A program made the translations under genes and the position numbers. Positions 21,761 to 34,640 of a stretch of 64,000 nucleotides of DNA are shown here, piece after piece. The stretch spans positions 930,001 to 994,000 of the forward strand of contig JAITYX010000087.1 in the NCBI GenBank assembly GCA_021018815.1, read 5' to 3'. Source of the stretch: Talinum fruticosum. Its lineage: Eukaryota > Streptophyta > Magnoliopsida > Caryophyllales > Talinaceae. Under the pieces are notes generated by a model that was not told the DNA's origin, did no database searches, and was given only the letters and a program-made list of their open reading frames with translations. How positions within the stretch are numbered: position 1 is the stretch's first letter; every line of letters starts with the position of its first letter.

Positions 21761-21839
21761 TTTGAATTGAACAAACGAGAAGTCTGGATCCTCCATTTCT
21801 CTACGAGCAAGCATCTCCGACCAACTTTCTAATTTAAGT

Positions 21840-22856
21840 CTTTCTTTAATTTTTCTATTATAAAATATCCTAAATATTGTAATTTTTTTTATCAAAGTTT
21901 CATTATCCTTAAAAAAATATAAAAAACTTGATTAATGACTATGGATTGAAAGAGTAAAATAAACATCTTTGTGTTGTACCTGATCTAAGAGAGGTGTGGT
22001 TGACATTCTATGTAAGAGGAACGCCAGATCCAACAACAACTAAGTTAAGATAATGGTCAAAACTTGCTTATTAAGTTTGCTTATTTTACTAAGAATGATG
22101 AGGCTATAACTATAAATAACATAATAATTATAACATAAGTAGTAGAAGGTGATAATTAGTACCAGTAAAGTCATTATAAGAAAAATATAAAAATAAGTAT
22201 TTTCTTCAAAAGCCCCATAAGCTAGGAGTTTATAATTTCTATCCCATCTTTGGGTCCAAAAAGTGAAAATTTTAAAAATTTCATGGTCAAACTGAAAGAA
22301 AAAACCACTAAAAATTAATTCTCTTAAAATCAATGCCTGTTGGAAATTAGTTTCTGGTAATAGTAAGGCACCTAAAAATTAGTTCTTAAAAGTTTAAACA
22401 CATGGACCAAAAAATTAATTATTTGTATTTATAAATGTAGGAAACTGTTAAATATAAACTATAAATGTTGTAATACCATTAGTATAAAGGCAAAAGTAAT
22501 AACATACGTTGATATACGAATCACTTTGACTTTTGATTGTTCCTGTCACACAAGTTGTGTACGATTTTCATACCCATGAAAGGATTTAGTTCTGTTTATT
22601 ATTAGTCTTTTAGCAATATTTATATGCATTATTCTTGGTAAACTTTTACTTTCCAATTTTCTTTTCGTAATATTTCCATTTGAACTCTGTATTTATACAT
22701 AATCAGAATGAATTATTAATGATATAATCTGAATTCTTTGAGGGAAATTGATGGGTTCAATTTCTCATTCTCCCATTAGAAATTTAAGATTTATCACTTA
22801 TTCCCTTCACCTCCGCTTTATGCATAATTTAACCTAGACCGTTCTTTAGTCTTAGA
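21840..22856. other. AT-rich stretch, no gene seen
   Basis: There is no convincing coding potential. A 97-codon minus ORF at 22,040–22,333 is rich in Ile, Leu, Tyr and Phe, typical of random AT-rich DNA, and shows no motif. The first part may be viral leader sequence downstream of the promoter at 21,721. Confidence 0.4.
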
Positions 22857-24892
22857 TCTTCTTCTAGAATGAACTTAAATACTGATCAAAGTAAATGATA
22901 TGGAAATTAAATATGAGACAAACCATAATTATTTGTCCACGATCTTGCCCATATTTAAATTTTCGCATTAGTAACCACCTAATGATCCTTTCCTTATAAT
23001 TACCCCTACTTTTTTTACTCAAACTGAGTTCATGTTACAAGAGTTCTTCACTAAATACTCGAGTTAACTAACGAATGATCCTTCTCACACTTCACCTCAC
23101 AAAAAACCTTTCACTAAAGACTCTTTGACAACAAAACAATGATGATAAAGAAATAAGTTTAAGCGAAATTACAAGAGAATGAATAATATCAATAAATTTC
23201 TTGGTTCTCTTGCTTGGACAATATGGTCTTTTTTCTTGTTTTTATATGTCCATCAGCTCTCTTGAAAGACCATTGCTTCTGATCTTCTAACTATTATGAC
23301 TGATATTTTAGAATCTAACCTGATGGAAACGACTAATTTGTGAATCCGACTTCCTTGAATTTTGGCGCATTCCTTTTCTTCTACTTCTAACACTGAAACA
23401 TATCACAAAAATTTTCCATCCTCGACTCCCTTCATTCAAAGTGAAACTTGATTTATTAAATTGTTGTCCTACTACTTACAGTTTTAAAGACGTGATCTGA
23501 GTTGTATAGGATATATTTCCAAAAATAACATCTGTGATAAAAACACGTAACATCTAGAAGTAGGCATCACAAAATATTATGTCAATATAAATTATGTATT
23601 CCTTAACTCCGTAGGAACATTATGCATGTAATAAATCAGGCAACTCACCAAATCGATCACATATAACAGATCATAACATTAATAGGAAATATGATGATGA
23701 AACCTCGGATAAAGATTGACTAAATAAAACTTTTGATAAGTAAGGAAATAGAATCGGATCAAGATCTTATTCATAGAAAAGCATAGCATAATAATCTAAA
23801 GAAATAGATAATCAAGGCTGTAAGTATGATGAGATAAATATGACAGATACAAAGTCTCTGATGAATTGAATAATAGCATTAGAATATCTGGTAACTCAGA
23901 TAATAGTTAAGCACACAACTCATATTACATCAACATATGATTAGGACATTACAATAATTTGAGTAGGATCAGTACACTCTGAATGCATTCCTTCAGTGCA
24001 AAAAACCAACCTTTAGGTGGGGGGAGGGGGTTAGATAAAATGTCTGACTTGAGTAAAAACCAATTCTCAGAGGTGGAAGTGGGTGATAGCAAGAACAATG
24101 GTGGTGTTGGGGCGCCAGGGAACAGGCAGACAACGACCACGTCCAAAGGCGGCAGCTACAGCACAAGCACTGGCCTGCTCCTCCTGGTGCGAAACAGAGG
24201 AAGAAGAAGGAGGGGAAACAGTTCCCGTTCGCTGCTATGGTGGAGGACAATGACCAACGGTCCCTAAGGAGGCTGGTAGGGGCGGAAGGCTAGCGGAGGC
24301 TTATTGGTGGTGTTGGTAACAGTAACAATGAGGAGGAGAGGAGGAAGGAACATGAGAGAGAGGCTTGGTTTGCTCCTAGTTGCCTGCTTTTTTTTTTTTT
24401 TTTTTTTGCCATGATCTGTTTCAGTTTTTGAAGCGTGACAACATCAAGACCTCAATTCATTCGGGCTGGACATTCAACTTTTCCTTTTCATTCACTTTTC
24501 TCTGCTTTTTTAAGGTCTATTCAAATTAAATGACTCTTATCTTTCTCCATATGGTCAATTTCTTAACCACCCAATTGTTCTAGTTTAATTTGTTCCTTTT
24601 TATTATTTTATTTATCTTATTTTTTTCTTAATTATTAAGTAAATTAATCTAGTTCGATACAAAATTTTGCACTAGCGCAGATACATTTCTACAAACAAAT
24701 ATAGAGTTTTACAAATTGTAATGGCTAAACATTGTTTCAGATTTCCAAATTATTTAAACCATCTAAGTCATTTGCATATTTTACCCTGATTTCAATTTTT
24801 AAGTGGTTCATTGCTCTTGGTCAACATCATATTACTACCATCAAACGCAAGAGTTAGAATAATTGAATATGATTCAGAGGTGGGGTGTTACA
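22857..24892 (-). mobile_element. LTR-like repeat, copy A
   Basis: About 2.0 kb is repeated in the same orientation at 28,482–30,460. On the minus strand it starts TGTAACACCCCACCTCTGAATC (24,892), the same start class as the gag-only element, and it has a similar GC-rich core near 24,060–24,360 followed by a poly-T run (24,388–24,407). It is most probably an LTR of a second minus-strand Ty3/gypsy-type family. ORFs at 23,949–24,267 on both strands lie in the GC-rich core and are not conserved in frame with copy B. Confidence 0.6.
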
Positions 24893-25470
24893 CAATTGCA
24901 CTAGCCAATTTGCTCAACCCATTAACTTACCACAAAAGCAAATCAAATCTAGAGAAAGTAACTCAAACTTGAACTTTCCACATTACAACAAAACGAAAAG
25001 ATGAACTCCATAGTTTCAACACTAATATTTAATTACCAACCACACAAGTACCCTTTTTAATAGTTTTTGCGTGTTCCTTACAATCAAATCTAAATGCATA
25101 CCAACTAGAGGGATGACAGAATATTTGAGGTATAGGAACAACCCCCAATGTTCTTAACAAAAATTTTAACAACAGTCATATTCTAGGCATAAGATTAACA
25201 GTATAACCAACCAAAGAATCTTTTCTGAAATTCAATCTCCTCAACGACAATGTCCATAGTAATATGAACTACTTTATAGCAACTTTAGCCACTACAGGTT
25301 CCACGTAATGAAAGCGTATACTAGTAAAAATAAAGCAAAATATCTTTTTAGGTACACCTGAATCAATAGGAGTAACAACTTCAGTAGTTACCATCCCATT
25401 GCCAGACGAATGAGCGATAACAAAATCTTCCCTAATTTCTTTTCCAACCCTATTAACATTTACTTAGTTA
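24893..25470 (-). repeat. Segment flanking LTR-like copy A
   Basis: This is repeated at 30,461–30,990. On the minus strand the pieces show short open stretches in both copies but no domain I recognise. If the LTR reading is correct this is the 3' end of the internal region, although no clear polypurine tract is seen before 24,892. Confidence 0.4.
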
Positions 25471-26076
25471 GTTTTGACTTAATGAACACTAGAATACTAT
25501 TTATTAAATATTAGAATAAAGTTTAGTGAACATTAGAATATTGTTTAGTAAATATATAAATAATGTTTAGTAAATTTTAGAATTTTTTTAGTGAACATTT
25601 AAATAATTTTTAGTGAATGGTAGAATTATTTTTATAGTGTACCTTAGAATCATTTTTAGTGTATATTAGAATAATTAGTGAAGATTAAATAAATTTAATG
25701 AAAATATGATTTTAATTTAATGAACACAAGAAAAAATTTTAGTTAATTTTAGAATATTTTTCATTGTTCCCTAGAATAACTTTTAGTATACCATAGAATA
25801 ATTTTTAGTGTACGTTAAATAATTAGCAAAAAAGTTTTACGAATGTATGATTTAAATTTAATGGCCATACAAATAAATTTTAATTTGTAAATCACATTTG
25901 AGTAATGTATTTTAATAAAGTTAAGTGGTAGTGAATATTTAGATAATTTTTGTGTACCCAAAAATAATCTTTAGTGTCATTCAAAAAATTAGTGAAGATT
26001 ATATTAGTTTTAATGAACATATGAGTTTTCTTTAATGAGACATTGGAATAGTTTTTAATAATAAATCACATTTGAG

Positions 26077-26078
<2 letters not shown>
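25470..26078. repeat. Degenerate AT-rich short tandem repeat
   Basis: Many variants of a unit of about 25–30 bp of the type tttagtgaacattagaataattt follow one another with changing spacing. The corresponding array is at 31,000–31,735. It has no coding potential. Confidence 0.75.

Positions 26079-26137
<59 letters not shown>
26079..26137. repeat. (TA)n microsatellite
   Basis: About 29 uninterrupted AT/TA dinucleotides mark the right end of the copy-A segment. Confidence 0.95.
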
Positions 26138-26139
<2 letters not shown>

Positions 26140-26141
<2 letters not shown>

Positions 26142-27165
26142 AGTTCGTTTAAATAGGATTTTTTATTTGGAAAAGAAGGGTATGTAGGCCATGGGGCTCT
26201 ATGGTCTAAACGATTTTTCCTTTCTTTCCGTCAGATCAGTAGATCTGCTATGAGATAAGAGTTCAGTGAGTAATGCAACTTAGAAAAAACGTTTTGATTG
26301 TTATTAAACCTAAGAAATAACATTCAATAAAAAAGATAATTGAAAAAGGCAGAGGAGGCTTCCATTAGGATTTCCCATTAGTGCTTCAGATTAGACAGTT
26401 ATAAGTGATGAGGAGCAACTTGCACGTGACGTAGACTTGTCTCTCCCACCAAGCAAACGTTCACATGGATTACACTCTAGGGTGGGGCTTCTAGTTCTAA
26501 GGTTTGTTTTTTGCTGCTTCACCCTTAATTGGAGATTCAAATATCTACATGGAATATTCCAATTAAGGTTAGTTAATTCCTTCCATGAGTAGTTTAATGA
26601 TGCTCATTTCAAAACAAACACCATTTTGTTTTACAGATTCAACCAAATTAACCCACGTCCAACCAATAATCACTTTTTATTTCCACTGTCATTTTTTAAT
26701 TATCACCTGTAATCTCATTATAGAATCACGATTCATTTCATGAACACAAGCTTCTCATTTAGACCTTTAAAATTTTAATGTTTTATTAGGCATTTTGGCA
26801 TCATGATTTGCCTAAAAACAACCCAACTCTCAACAATCTTCCTTCCATCAAATTCCAATTGCCTATAATCTCTTCAATTTTCTTTCATAATCCAAGTCAC
26901 ATTGTATACTTTGCTACTTTAATGCTCACACTAATAATTAATATCATATATCCATATTTTAGCTAATAAAATTCACTAATGTTCATAAACCCTTCAAATT
27001 CAATATAACCATTCACACCCAAATATAATTTCATCAATTTTTCTAAAATTGAAAAATATAACTTTATGAGTTCTTTCCTAAGACATCATTAATCATTAAT
27101 CTTACTCTTTACATAGATTAACCCAAAACTAAATCGTACTTTCTCTTAAAAATTGATCTAATATG

Positions 27166-27233
<68 letters not shown>

Positions 27234-28480
27234 TGCAATTCAATCATCCCATTGCTCTATTATCATTATACACACATGTGAGCGTTACTCTGGATGCTAT
27301 TAAATAAGTTGGTTTATTTTTTATTTTATTTTTTCTCTTAAATAAAATTCTTATTTTTATTAACTTAATTTTTTTCATTTTATGTGTGGATTAGGATCCT
27401 AATACATATACATTTGATGCCATGGATTCGATTAAACAATTGAATCATAAAAATCTTGATTATCGGGAAGGGTTTTTAATCATTTATCATTAACTAATTA
27501 TAAATGTCTACTAGTAAAACTCATTAATATTTTAACATAATATTTAAACATTGAAACATGTTAAAAGGTACAATAAATAACGTACTTTGATTAACCAATC
27601 ATTTTCCTTTAAATTCTATTTTCCTTTGTTTCCTTCTGATGTACCGTTTTTTCTACTCATTTTCTATTTTAAAATAAATTAATATTAACAGGCTTGTTAA
27701 CCATTCTTGTTAGTATTTTTGGTGAATTTTTCACATTTGACTTCCTCTAATTCCCGCTTGTTCACTCAATGTTAATTAACTTTTTAATTTCCTAATTCAC
27801 TCAACTCGATTCCGGCCTCCGAACTTTTTTTCAATCTGTGTCTTGCTTTGAATAATATCCCAAACTCTGGTCAAGTTTGTTAAACACTTAATTATATTCT
27901 TATGCCTTTATAGCCTAACCACTTTTAACTTTTCTTCACCTAATCTCAACTCGCCTTGAATAAGGTCTTTATTAAATCTAATAAAGCTTTCGACCTCATA
28001 GCAAATCACATTTTCCTTCATATCCCAATCCAAAGCTAACATAGCCTAATTCTAACTAGTCGTCCATGAATGAGCACACATGGTTGAATTAATTCTCACT
28101 GTCATGAAGGATAACTCTTTTTGCATTATTAGACCGAGGTTCAAGTGCATTTATTTGTACAAGGTGGACAGATATATTCACAAATATGTACTTCCATCAT
28201 TCTCCAATATCACATTCATATATTTTTGAAACCAACACACAATGTGCATGTCATATTACAGTTATGCCTAATATCTTTGTTCCAATTCTTCTACAAATAA
28301 TCCCCACACTTATATTTACTTCTTTAATTATTCAATTGAAACGTAAGTTCATAACTAAATCTAATTAGAGGTGGAGGGTGGGAGAGACCTCTTGAGAGTG
28401 TTAAGTATTAGTCCCAATAGGCTCAGATTATCTTAAAGGAGGAGTGAATAGGATAATAAAATATTTGTTAGAGTCTCGGA
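26140..28480. other. Unclassified AT-rich sequence, possibly LTR-derived
   Basis: No gene is recognised. The pyrimidine-rich wording at 26,760–27,120 and 27,800–28,380 (runs like caaattccaattgcctataatctc, and attattcaattgaaacgtaagttca near 28,325) recalls the bodies of the LTRs at 1,900–3,000. A further decayed LTR is therefore possible. A 60-codon + ORF at 28,186–28,368 has no recognisable feature. Confidence 0.3.
27168..27231. repeat. (TA)n microsatellite
   Basis: About 32 uninterrupted AT dinucleotides, unrelated in position to the two segment ends. Confidence 0.95.
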
Positions 28481-28481
28481 T

Positions 28482-30460
28482 CTGCTTCTAAAATGAACTC
28501 GGATACTCGATCAAAGTAAATGATGTCAAAATTAAATATGAGACAAAATATAGTTATTTGTTCATGATCTTGCACATATTTAAATTTCTGGGTAGTGACC
28601 ATCTAACGATATTTTTCTTGGGATTAACCACTACTTTTTTACTCAAACTGTATTTACGTCATAAGAATTTTCACTTAACTCTTTGATCAACCACTCGAGT
28701 TCACTAACTCTAATGATCCTCCTCACACTTCACTAAGTGTGGTACACTCACAAAAACCTTTCACTAAAGACTTTTCGCTACAAAACAATGATAATAAGGA
28801 AATAAGTTTAAGCGCAATTACAAGAGAGTGAATAACATCAATAAATTGTTTGGTTCTCTTGCTTGGATAATTTGGTTTTCTTTCTTGTTTTTATATATCC
28901 ATCAACTGTCTTAGAAGAACTTACTTTTGATCTTTTGACTTTGTGATTGATCTTTTTGAATCTAACGATTAATCGTAAATCTTACTTCATTGAATTTTGG
29001 TGCATTTGTGTTCTGCTACTTCTAACACTACACCATATCACCAAGATATTCCACCCTTGACTTAGTTCATTCAAATGTGAAACTTGATTTATTAAACCAT
29101 TTTCCTACTACTTATGATTTCAAAGGCGTGATGTGAGTTGGATACGATATATTTCCAAAAATAACATCTTCAATAAAATGCATAAGATCTAGGATACACA
29201 TCTCAAAATATTATATTGATACGAGTGATATATTCATTAAGGGGATATTACGCATGTAATAAATCAAGCAATTTACCAAATTAATCCCATAAATCACAGA
29301 TCATAACATTGATAGGAAATATGATGATGAAATCTTGGATAAAGATTAACTAAATAAAATCTTTGATAAATAAGAAAATAGAATCTAATCAAGATTTATT
29401 CCTAGAAAAGCATAGCAAAATAATCTAAACAAATAGTTAATCAAGATTGTAAGTATAACTAGCTAAATATCTGGGTACCTAGATAATAGTTAAATACATA
29501 ACTCGGATTATATCAAGATATGATTAGGACATCATAATAATTCGAGTAAGACCAATAAACTCTGAATGCATGCCTTGAGTGCAAAACAACTAACCTTTAG
29601 GGGGTTCAGATATAAAATGTCTGACTTCAGTAAAACTGACACTTAGAGGTGGCAGTGGGTGATAACAAGCACGATGGTGGTGCTGGGGCGTTGGGGAGCA
29701 GGCAGACAATGATCACGTCTAAAGGTGGTAGCTGCAGCAGGGGCACTGTCGTATTCCTCTTGGTACGAAATAGGGGAAGAAGGAGGAGGGGGAAACAGTT
29801 GCTGATGGCTGATGCAGTAAAGAACGATGGCTAGATGTCCTGACGGAGGCTGGCGGGGGTCAGAAGGCCCAACAACCTGTTGATGGTGGTGGTAACAGTA
29901 ACAATGAGGAGGAGTCGAGGAAGGAAGATGAGAGGGAGAGGGTTGGTTTGCTTTTGGTTGCCTCTTTTTTTTTTCCATGATTTGTTTTAGTTTTTGAAGC
30001 TATACTAGATAACATCAAGTCCTCTATTCGTTTGGGCTGGACATTTAAATTTTCCTTTTCATTCATTTTTCTCTTTTTTTATTGTCTTGTCAAATTAAAT
30101 TTACTCTTATCTTTACCATATGGTCAATTTCTTAACCAACCAATTGTTTCAATTTAATTTGTTCTTTTTTATATTTTTGTTTATCTTATTTTTTGTTAAC
30201 TACTAAGTAAATAATCGAGTTTGGTACAAAATTTTACACTAATGTAGATACATTTCTACAAACAAATATAGAATTTTACAAATTATAGTGGCTAAACACA
30301 GTTTTAGATTACCGAGTTATTTAAACCATCGAACTCATTTACATACTTTACTCTAATTTTAAACTTTTAAGTGGTTCTTTGGTCTTGGTCAACATCATAT
30401 TAGTACCATCAAATGCAAGAGTTAAAATAATTGAATATGATTTAGAGGTAGGGTGTTATA
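28482..30460 (-). mobile_element. LTR-like repeat, copy B
   Basis: This is the direct copy of 22,857–24,892. It begins at 28,482 (cttctaaaatgaactcgg…) and ends at 30,460, where the minus strand reads TATAACACCCTACC, a mutated form of the copy-A start. Its GC-rich core lies at 29,640–29,900. The minus ORF 29,643–29,978 (His/Pro/Ser-rich) lies in that core and is not conserved in copy A. Confidence 0.6.
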
Positions 30461-31000
30461 CTTGCAGTAGTCAATTTGCTCAGCCCCTTAACTAACCACA
30501 AATGCAAATCAAATTTAGAGAAAGTAACCCAAACTTGAAATTATCACTTTACACCTTGCCCAAAATAAAAAGATTGGAGTCCATAATTTCAACACTAATG
30601 TTTAATTACCGACCACATAAGGAATCCCTTCAATATAATTTCTGCACGTTCCTTACAGTCAAATCTAAATACATACCAACTAGAGGGATGACAGAATATT
30701 TGATATCTAGCAACAATCCCCTAATATTCTTAACAAAAACTTTTAACAACAGTCATATTCAAAGCACAAGATTAACAACATAACCAACCAAAAAAATTTT
30801 CCAAAATTCAATCTCCCCAATGACATCTTTCATAGTAACATGAACTACTTTATAACAACTTTTTAGGTACACCTGAATCAATAGGAGCAACAACTTCTTC
30901 AGTAGTTCCCATCCCATTACCAAACGGAGGAGCGACAACAAAATCATCCCTAATTTCTCTTACAACTCCATTAACATTTACTTAGGTTTGACTTGATGAA
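30461..31000 (-). repeat. Segment flanking LTR-like copy B
   Basis: This matches 24,893–25,470 with small gaps. One gap removes about 85 bp present near 25,280–25,345 in copy A. ORFs at 30,502–30,783 (+) and 30,759–30,947 (−) are not preserved in copy A. Confidence 0.4.
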
Positions 31001-31737
31001 TATTAAAATACTATTCATTAAATATTCAAATAAATTTTAGTGAACATTAGAATATTTTTTACTAAATATATAAATAACGTTTATAAATTTTAGAATTTTT
31101 GTAGTGAACATTTAAATAACTTTCAGTGAACAATATAATAATTTTCAATGAACTATAGAATTTTTTTATAGTATTCCCTAGAATAATTTTTAGAGTATAA
31201 TAGAATAATTTTTAGTGTATATTAGAATATAATTAGTGAAGATTAAATAAATTTATTGAAAATATGATTTTAATTTAATGAACACACTAAAAAAATTGAG
31301 TGAATATTATAATATTTTTCATTGTACCCTAGAATTACTTTTAGTATACCCTAGAATAATTTTTATTGTACATTAAATAATTAGTAAATAAATTTTATGA
31401 ACATATGATTTTAATTTAATGGACATATGAATAAATTTCAATACGTAATTCACATTTGAGTAATATATTCTAATAAAGTTTAGTAAACATTAGAAATCTT
31501 TAGTGAATATTTAGATAACTTTTGTGAATATTATTATTTTTTTAGTGAACATTGAACAAATTTTAGTAAACACAAGAATTTATTTGGTAAAATATTTGAA
31601 TAATTTTTAGTGAATATTAGAACAATTTTTAGTGTACCCGAAAATAATCTTTAGTGTACATTCAAAAATTTAGTAAAGATTAAATTAGTTTTAATGAACG
31701 TATGATTTTTTTAATAAGACATTGGAATAGTTTTATA
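31000..31737. repeat. Degenerate AT-rich short tandem repeat, copy B
   Basis: The same type of ~25–30-bp units as at 25,470–26,078, extended by extra units. It ends with an about 90-bp block (31,663–31,752) that is duplicated at 31,753–31,838, the two blocks being separated by a short (TA)n tract. Confidence 0.7.
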
Positions 31738-31825
31738 TATATATATATATATACATTCAAAAATTTAGTAAAGATTAAATTAGTTTTAATGAACGTATGA
31801 TTTTTTTCAATAAGACATTGAAATA

Positions 31826-31877
<52 letters not shown>
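31735..31877. repeat. Two (TA)n tracts flanking a duplicated 85-bp block
   Basis: TA tracts lie at 31,735–31,753 and 31,829–31,877. The block tacattcaaaaatttagtaaag… between them repeats the sequence just before the first tract, which suggests slippage or recombination at the TA tract. Confidence 0.85.
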
Positions 31878-31878
<1 letters not shown>

Positions 31879-31879
31879 C

Positions 31880-33830
31880 ACTAAGCAAATGTTGCAAAAA
31901 AAGAATTAAAAAAGGGAATAGAAAAAGGTGAAATGTAAATTTAAAAATTAACTTATGACCAACTAAGTTTGAACCCAAGAAGTTGAGAACCACAATCAAA
32001 CTTTCAACCAGTACTCCAATGCTACTATGCTATACTTGTCAATACATTTAATATTACCTGGGTCAAGGTTGGACCGCGCAGATTTTATGTAATTATTTGA
32101 GCTTGAGACATACTTTAGGTTTGAGTGTGTACACATTTCCTATATCCTTGATTGTACCATATAAGAACTATCCAAACTACCTTAACTCTTTGTATTAATG
32201 GCAGTCATTTCTTTTATATTTTGTTTTTTTTTTTATCGTCCCTCATGCTTCTATTGCCATTTTTACCAGTAGATCTTAAGGAAGGCAATATATTCCTCAC
32301 CTTGTCATAGAATGTGTTGCTTAACTTGCAAGAAAATAAACCTCTAATTCTGCCAATATTGCTCGAGAATTTCCCCACTAATTAAATTAAATTAATGCAT
32401 ATAACAACTACCCGTGGTTTGAACATCGAAACCCAGGGGAGGACTTTTCACACTTTTTACATAAATAATTTTATTTATTTGTTTAGTTAAAAAAACAGAA
32501 AATAAAATTGAATTACTGTTATGGGGATTACAAAAACTTGCTGGATGTAAGGAATGCAAAATTGGTACAAGATGGCCGATTATTCAGAAGGCGTGCCGTC
32601 CTCGGCGTCAAAGCCTATCTATCAATTAATCAAATTACTATTTCTATCGAAAAAAAAATCAATTACTACAACATTCATGTAAATTTTACGTACTCCACAC
32701 TTTATCTCCTAGCTCACTTTTTCCAAGACCCATCTCCTAGCTCACTTTGTTTTATATAATTTTCATAGTAATTTTCTTTTTCACATTTATATAAATTATA
32801 AAGAATTTTTATAAAATAAAATTGTAGTATTTGATGTGATCTTGACTCGTTTGACATACTTTCTTAATTAATTTTTTTCGTTTCATAATATCTGTCGCTT
32901 TATAATTTAATGATATATTAATGACTAGTTTATCAATTTTATCTTTATTAATTATTTTTTAAATCTTTTTTCACAAACCTTCCTCTTTTTTAATGAAACG
33001 TTCGGACAACTTGGTCTTTTAATAATATAAACTTTGTCATAAGTTTTGTATTTCCTTACTTATCCCCAAATTCCAAAATTTACCAAATATTTTAAAACGG
33101 ATGACGTATTCTTGGTCCCCAAATTTAGTAGCCATGATACATCTTCTAAACCAGAAAAGACAAAGGATTATTATAAAGATAATCGAAATTTAGCTTGCAT
33201 ATATGAATGATAGATCTTTCTTCCCACCTTTGGCGCAAAATAAAGCGTAAAAGTCCGTGTAGTTAGTAAAATTGAACCCAAATTTATGATTATAAATTTT
33301 GACTATTTTACTAGTTGACTAGGACACTTTATGTTCTTTGATACTTAATGTTTTGACTAAAAATAAAACTCTTCAATAGGTATTGGAGGACTTACTGATC
33401 ACATAACAAATTAAAGGTAATGGATTTAAATCACACCACTTACAAGAATTTTTTACTCATTTTTCTTTTCAAATAACCTTTTACCTATAGAAAATGAGAT
33501 ACTAACTTCTAGATTTTTTTTTTTTTTTGATGCGTCTAACTCCCAGATTTATTAAGGCTTGGAACTTTAATGACTATTTTGAGTTTAATTCAGAAAATAT
33601 ATATAAGGAATGATCGAATGGCCACTAAATCCGTTGATCGAGTCCCTAGTCCGAAGGTATGACGATTGTGAATTGATCATAAAGAATTGAGGTAGGATTT
33701 TTTAATATTCAACAAATAGTGTTTGATTCATCCAAGTAATTTTTTTATTTCAAAAATGTAGTAACTATAAATAAAAATTTAAAAGAAATCTCTATTGTAT
33801 ATGAATCCAATAATTTTAACCTTGACTTAA
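31880..33830. other. Intergenic, no gene seen
   Basis: AT-rich, with ORFs only of random character (for example 32,508–32,759). No terminal repeats or target duplications were recognised. Confidence 0.4.
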
Positions 33831-34640
33831 TTATCCATGCTATCTTACCATACGAAACTAGATGGCCAACTCTCCAAAATTAATCATCTAACTTTTTTGA
33901 CTCCCAATATGTTGTTTACCTTTCTCAATGCCACACGATCTAAATACACGTGCGACTCTTGCCCAATAAGGCATAAAAGAATGGTAAGTGCAACTTGGTC
34001 TTACGAAACTATATTATGGAAGAATTAGATTACTTAACCATGACTCGTCCTAATATTGCTTATATAGTTCATGTAGTTTTTCAATTCTTACTTGCTCTCC
34101 GTACTATTGATTTTCATGTTGTGAAGTGTATTTTCAAGTATTTACATGGAATTTTTGAACATGAGCTTCTTTTTTTTTCCCGGCTACCTATTCATTGTTG
34201 GTCATTATAGCCTATTTTTATGCTGACTGGGCTGGGTCGTGACATTTTGCTTTGGGCCTAATCTCTTGGCATTCTAACCCACGATCTCTAATCATCCACC
34301 GAATGAAGTCATGTATCGCACTCTAGGTGATATAGTTATTGAGACACTTTGGTTTCGCAAGCTTTTGTTTGATGTTGGTATCACCCTTGCGACCCATGTG
34401 CGATTATATTGTGACAATGTATCGGTGTTACATATATGACTCGCCAATCCGGTTAATCACAACGAAGCAAACATATAGGTGTGGATTATCACTTTATTCA
34501 AGAGAGGGTTGCCGATGGAGATCTCGTTGTGCGATATATCCATACTACCTCCGAGATTGTGAACATTTTCGCTAAAGGGTCGTCCTCTTAATAATTTCAG
34601 TTTATTAAATCCAATTTGTCCGTGTGTCCACCTGATTAAG
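33830..34640 (+). pseudogene. Ty1/copia RT–RNase H 3' fragment
   Basis: The + strand pieces read LDYLTMTRPNIAYIVHVVFQ (about 34,025–34,085), CIFKYLHGIFEHELLFFSR (to about 34,180), a frame-shifted SLGILTHDL-like piece, then HIGVDYHFIQERVADGDLVV and IHTTSEIVNIFAKG (34,470–34,580). These are the successive conserved blocks of Ty1/copia reverse transcriptase C-terminus and RNase H up to the end of pol. Earlier RT, integrase and gag are absent, and the sequence is broken by stops. No LTR was recognised on either side. Confidence 0.75.

Larger units (their letters stand above)
17330..21830 (+). mobile_element. Endogenous pararetrovirus relic (Caulimoviridae-like)
   Basis: A degenerate viral segment in + orientation. 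In order it contains a basic stretch and a CCHC zinc-knuckle remnant (about 17,340–17,525), an aspartic-protease core (18,660–18,800), reverse transcriptase (19,220–19,990), RNase H (about 20,040–20,420), further degenerate reading frame to about 20,960, and a TATA-box promoter at 21,721. No integrase, LTR, tRNA primer site or movement-protein motif is seen. The order, the RNase H wording and the compact promoter point to a plant pararetrovirus, not a Ty3/gypsy element. Dozens of stops and frameshifts show that it is old and inactive. The genus is not assignable by eye. Confidence 0.7.

Noticed and set aside
23949..24267. Overlapping ORFs on both strands of a GC-rich block
   Set aside because: The equivalent block at 29,640–29,980 does not preserve any of the frames; it is part of an LTR-like repeat.
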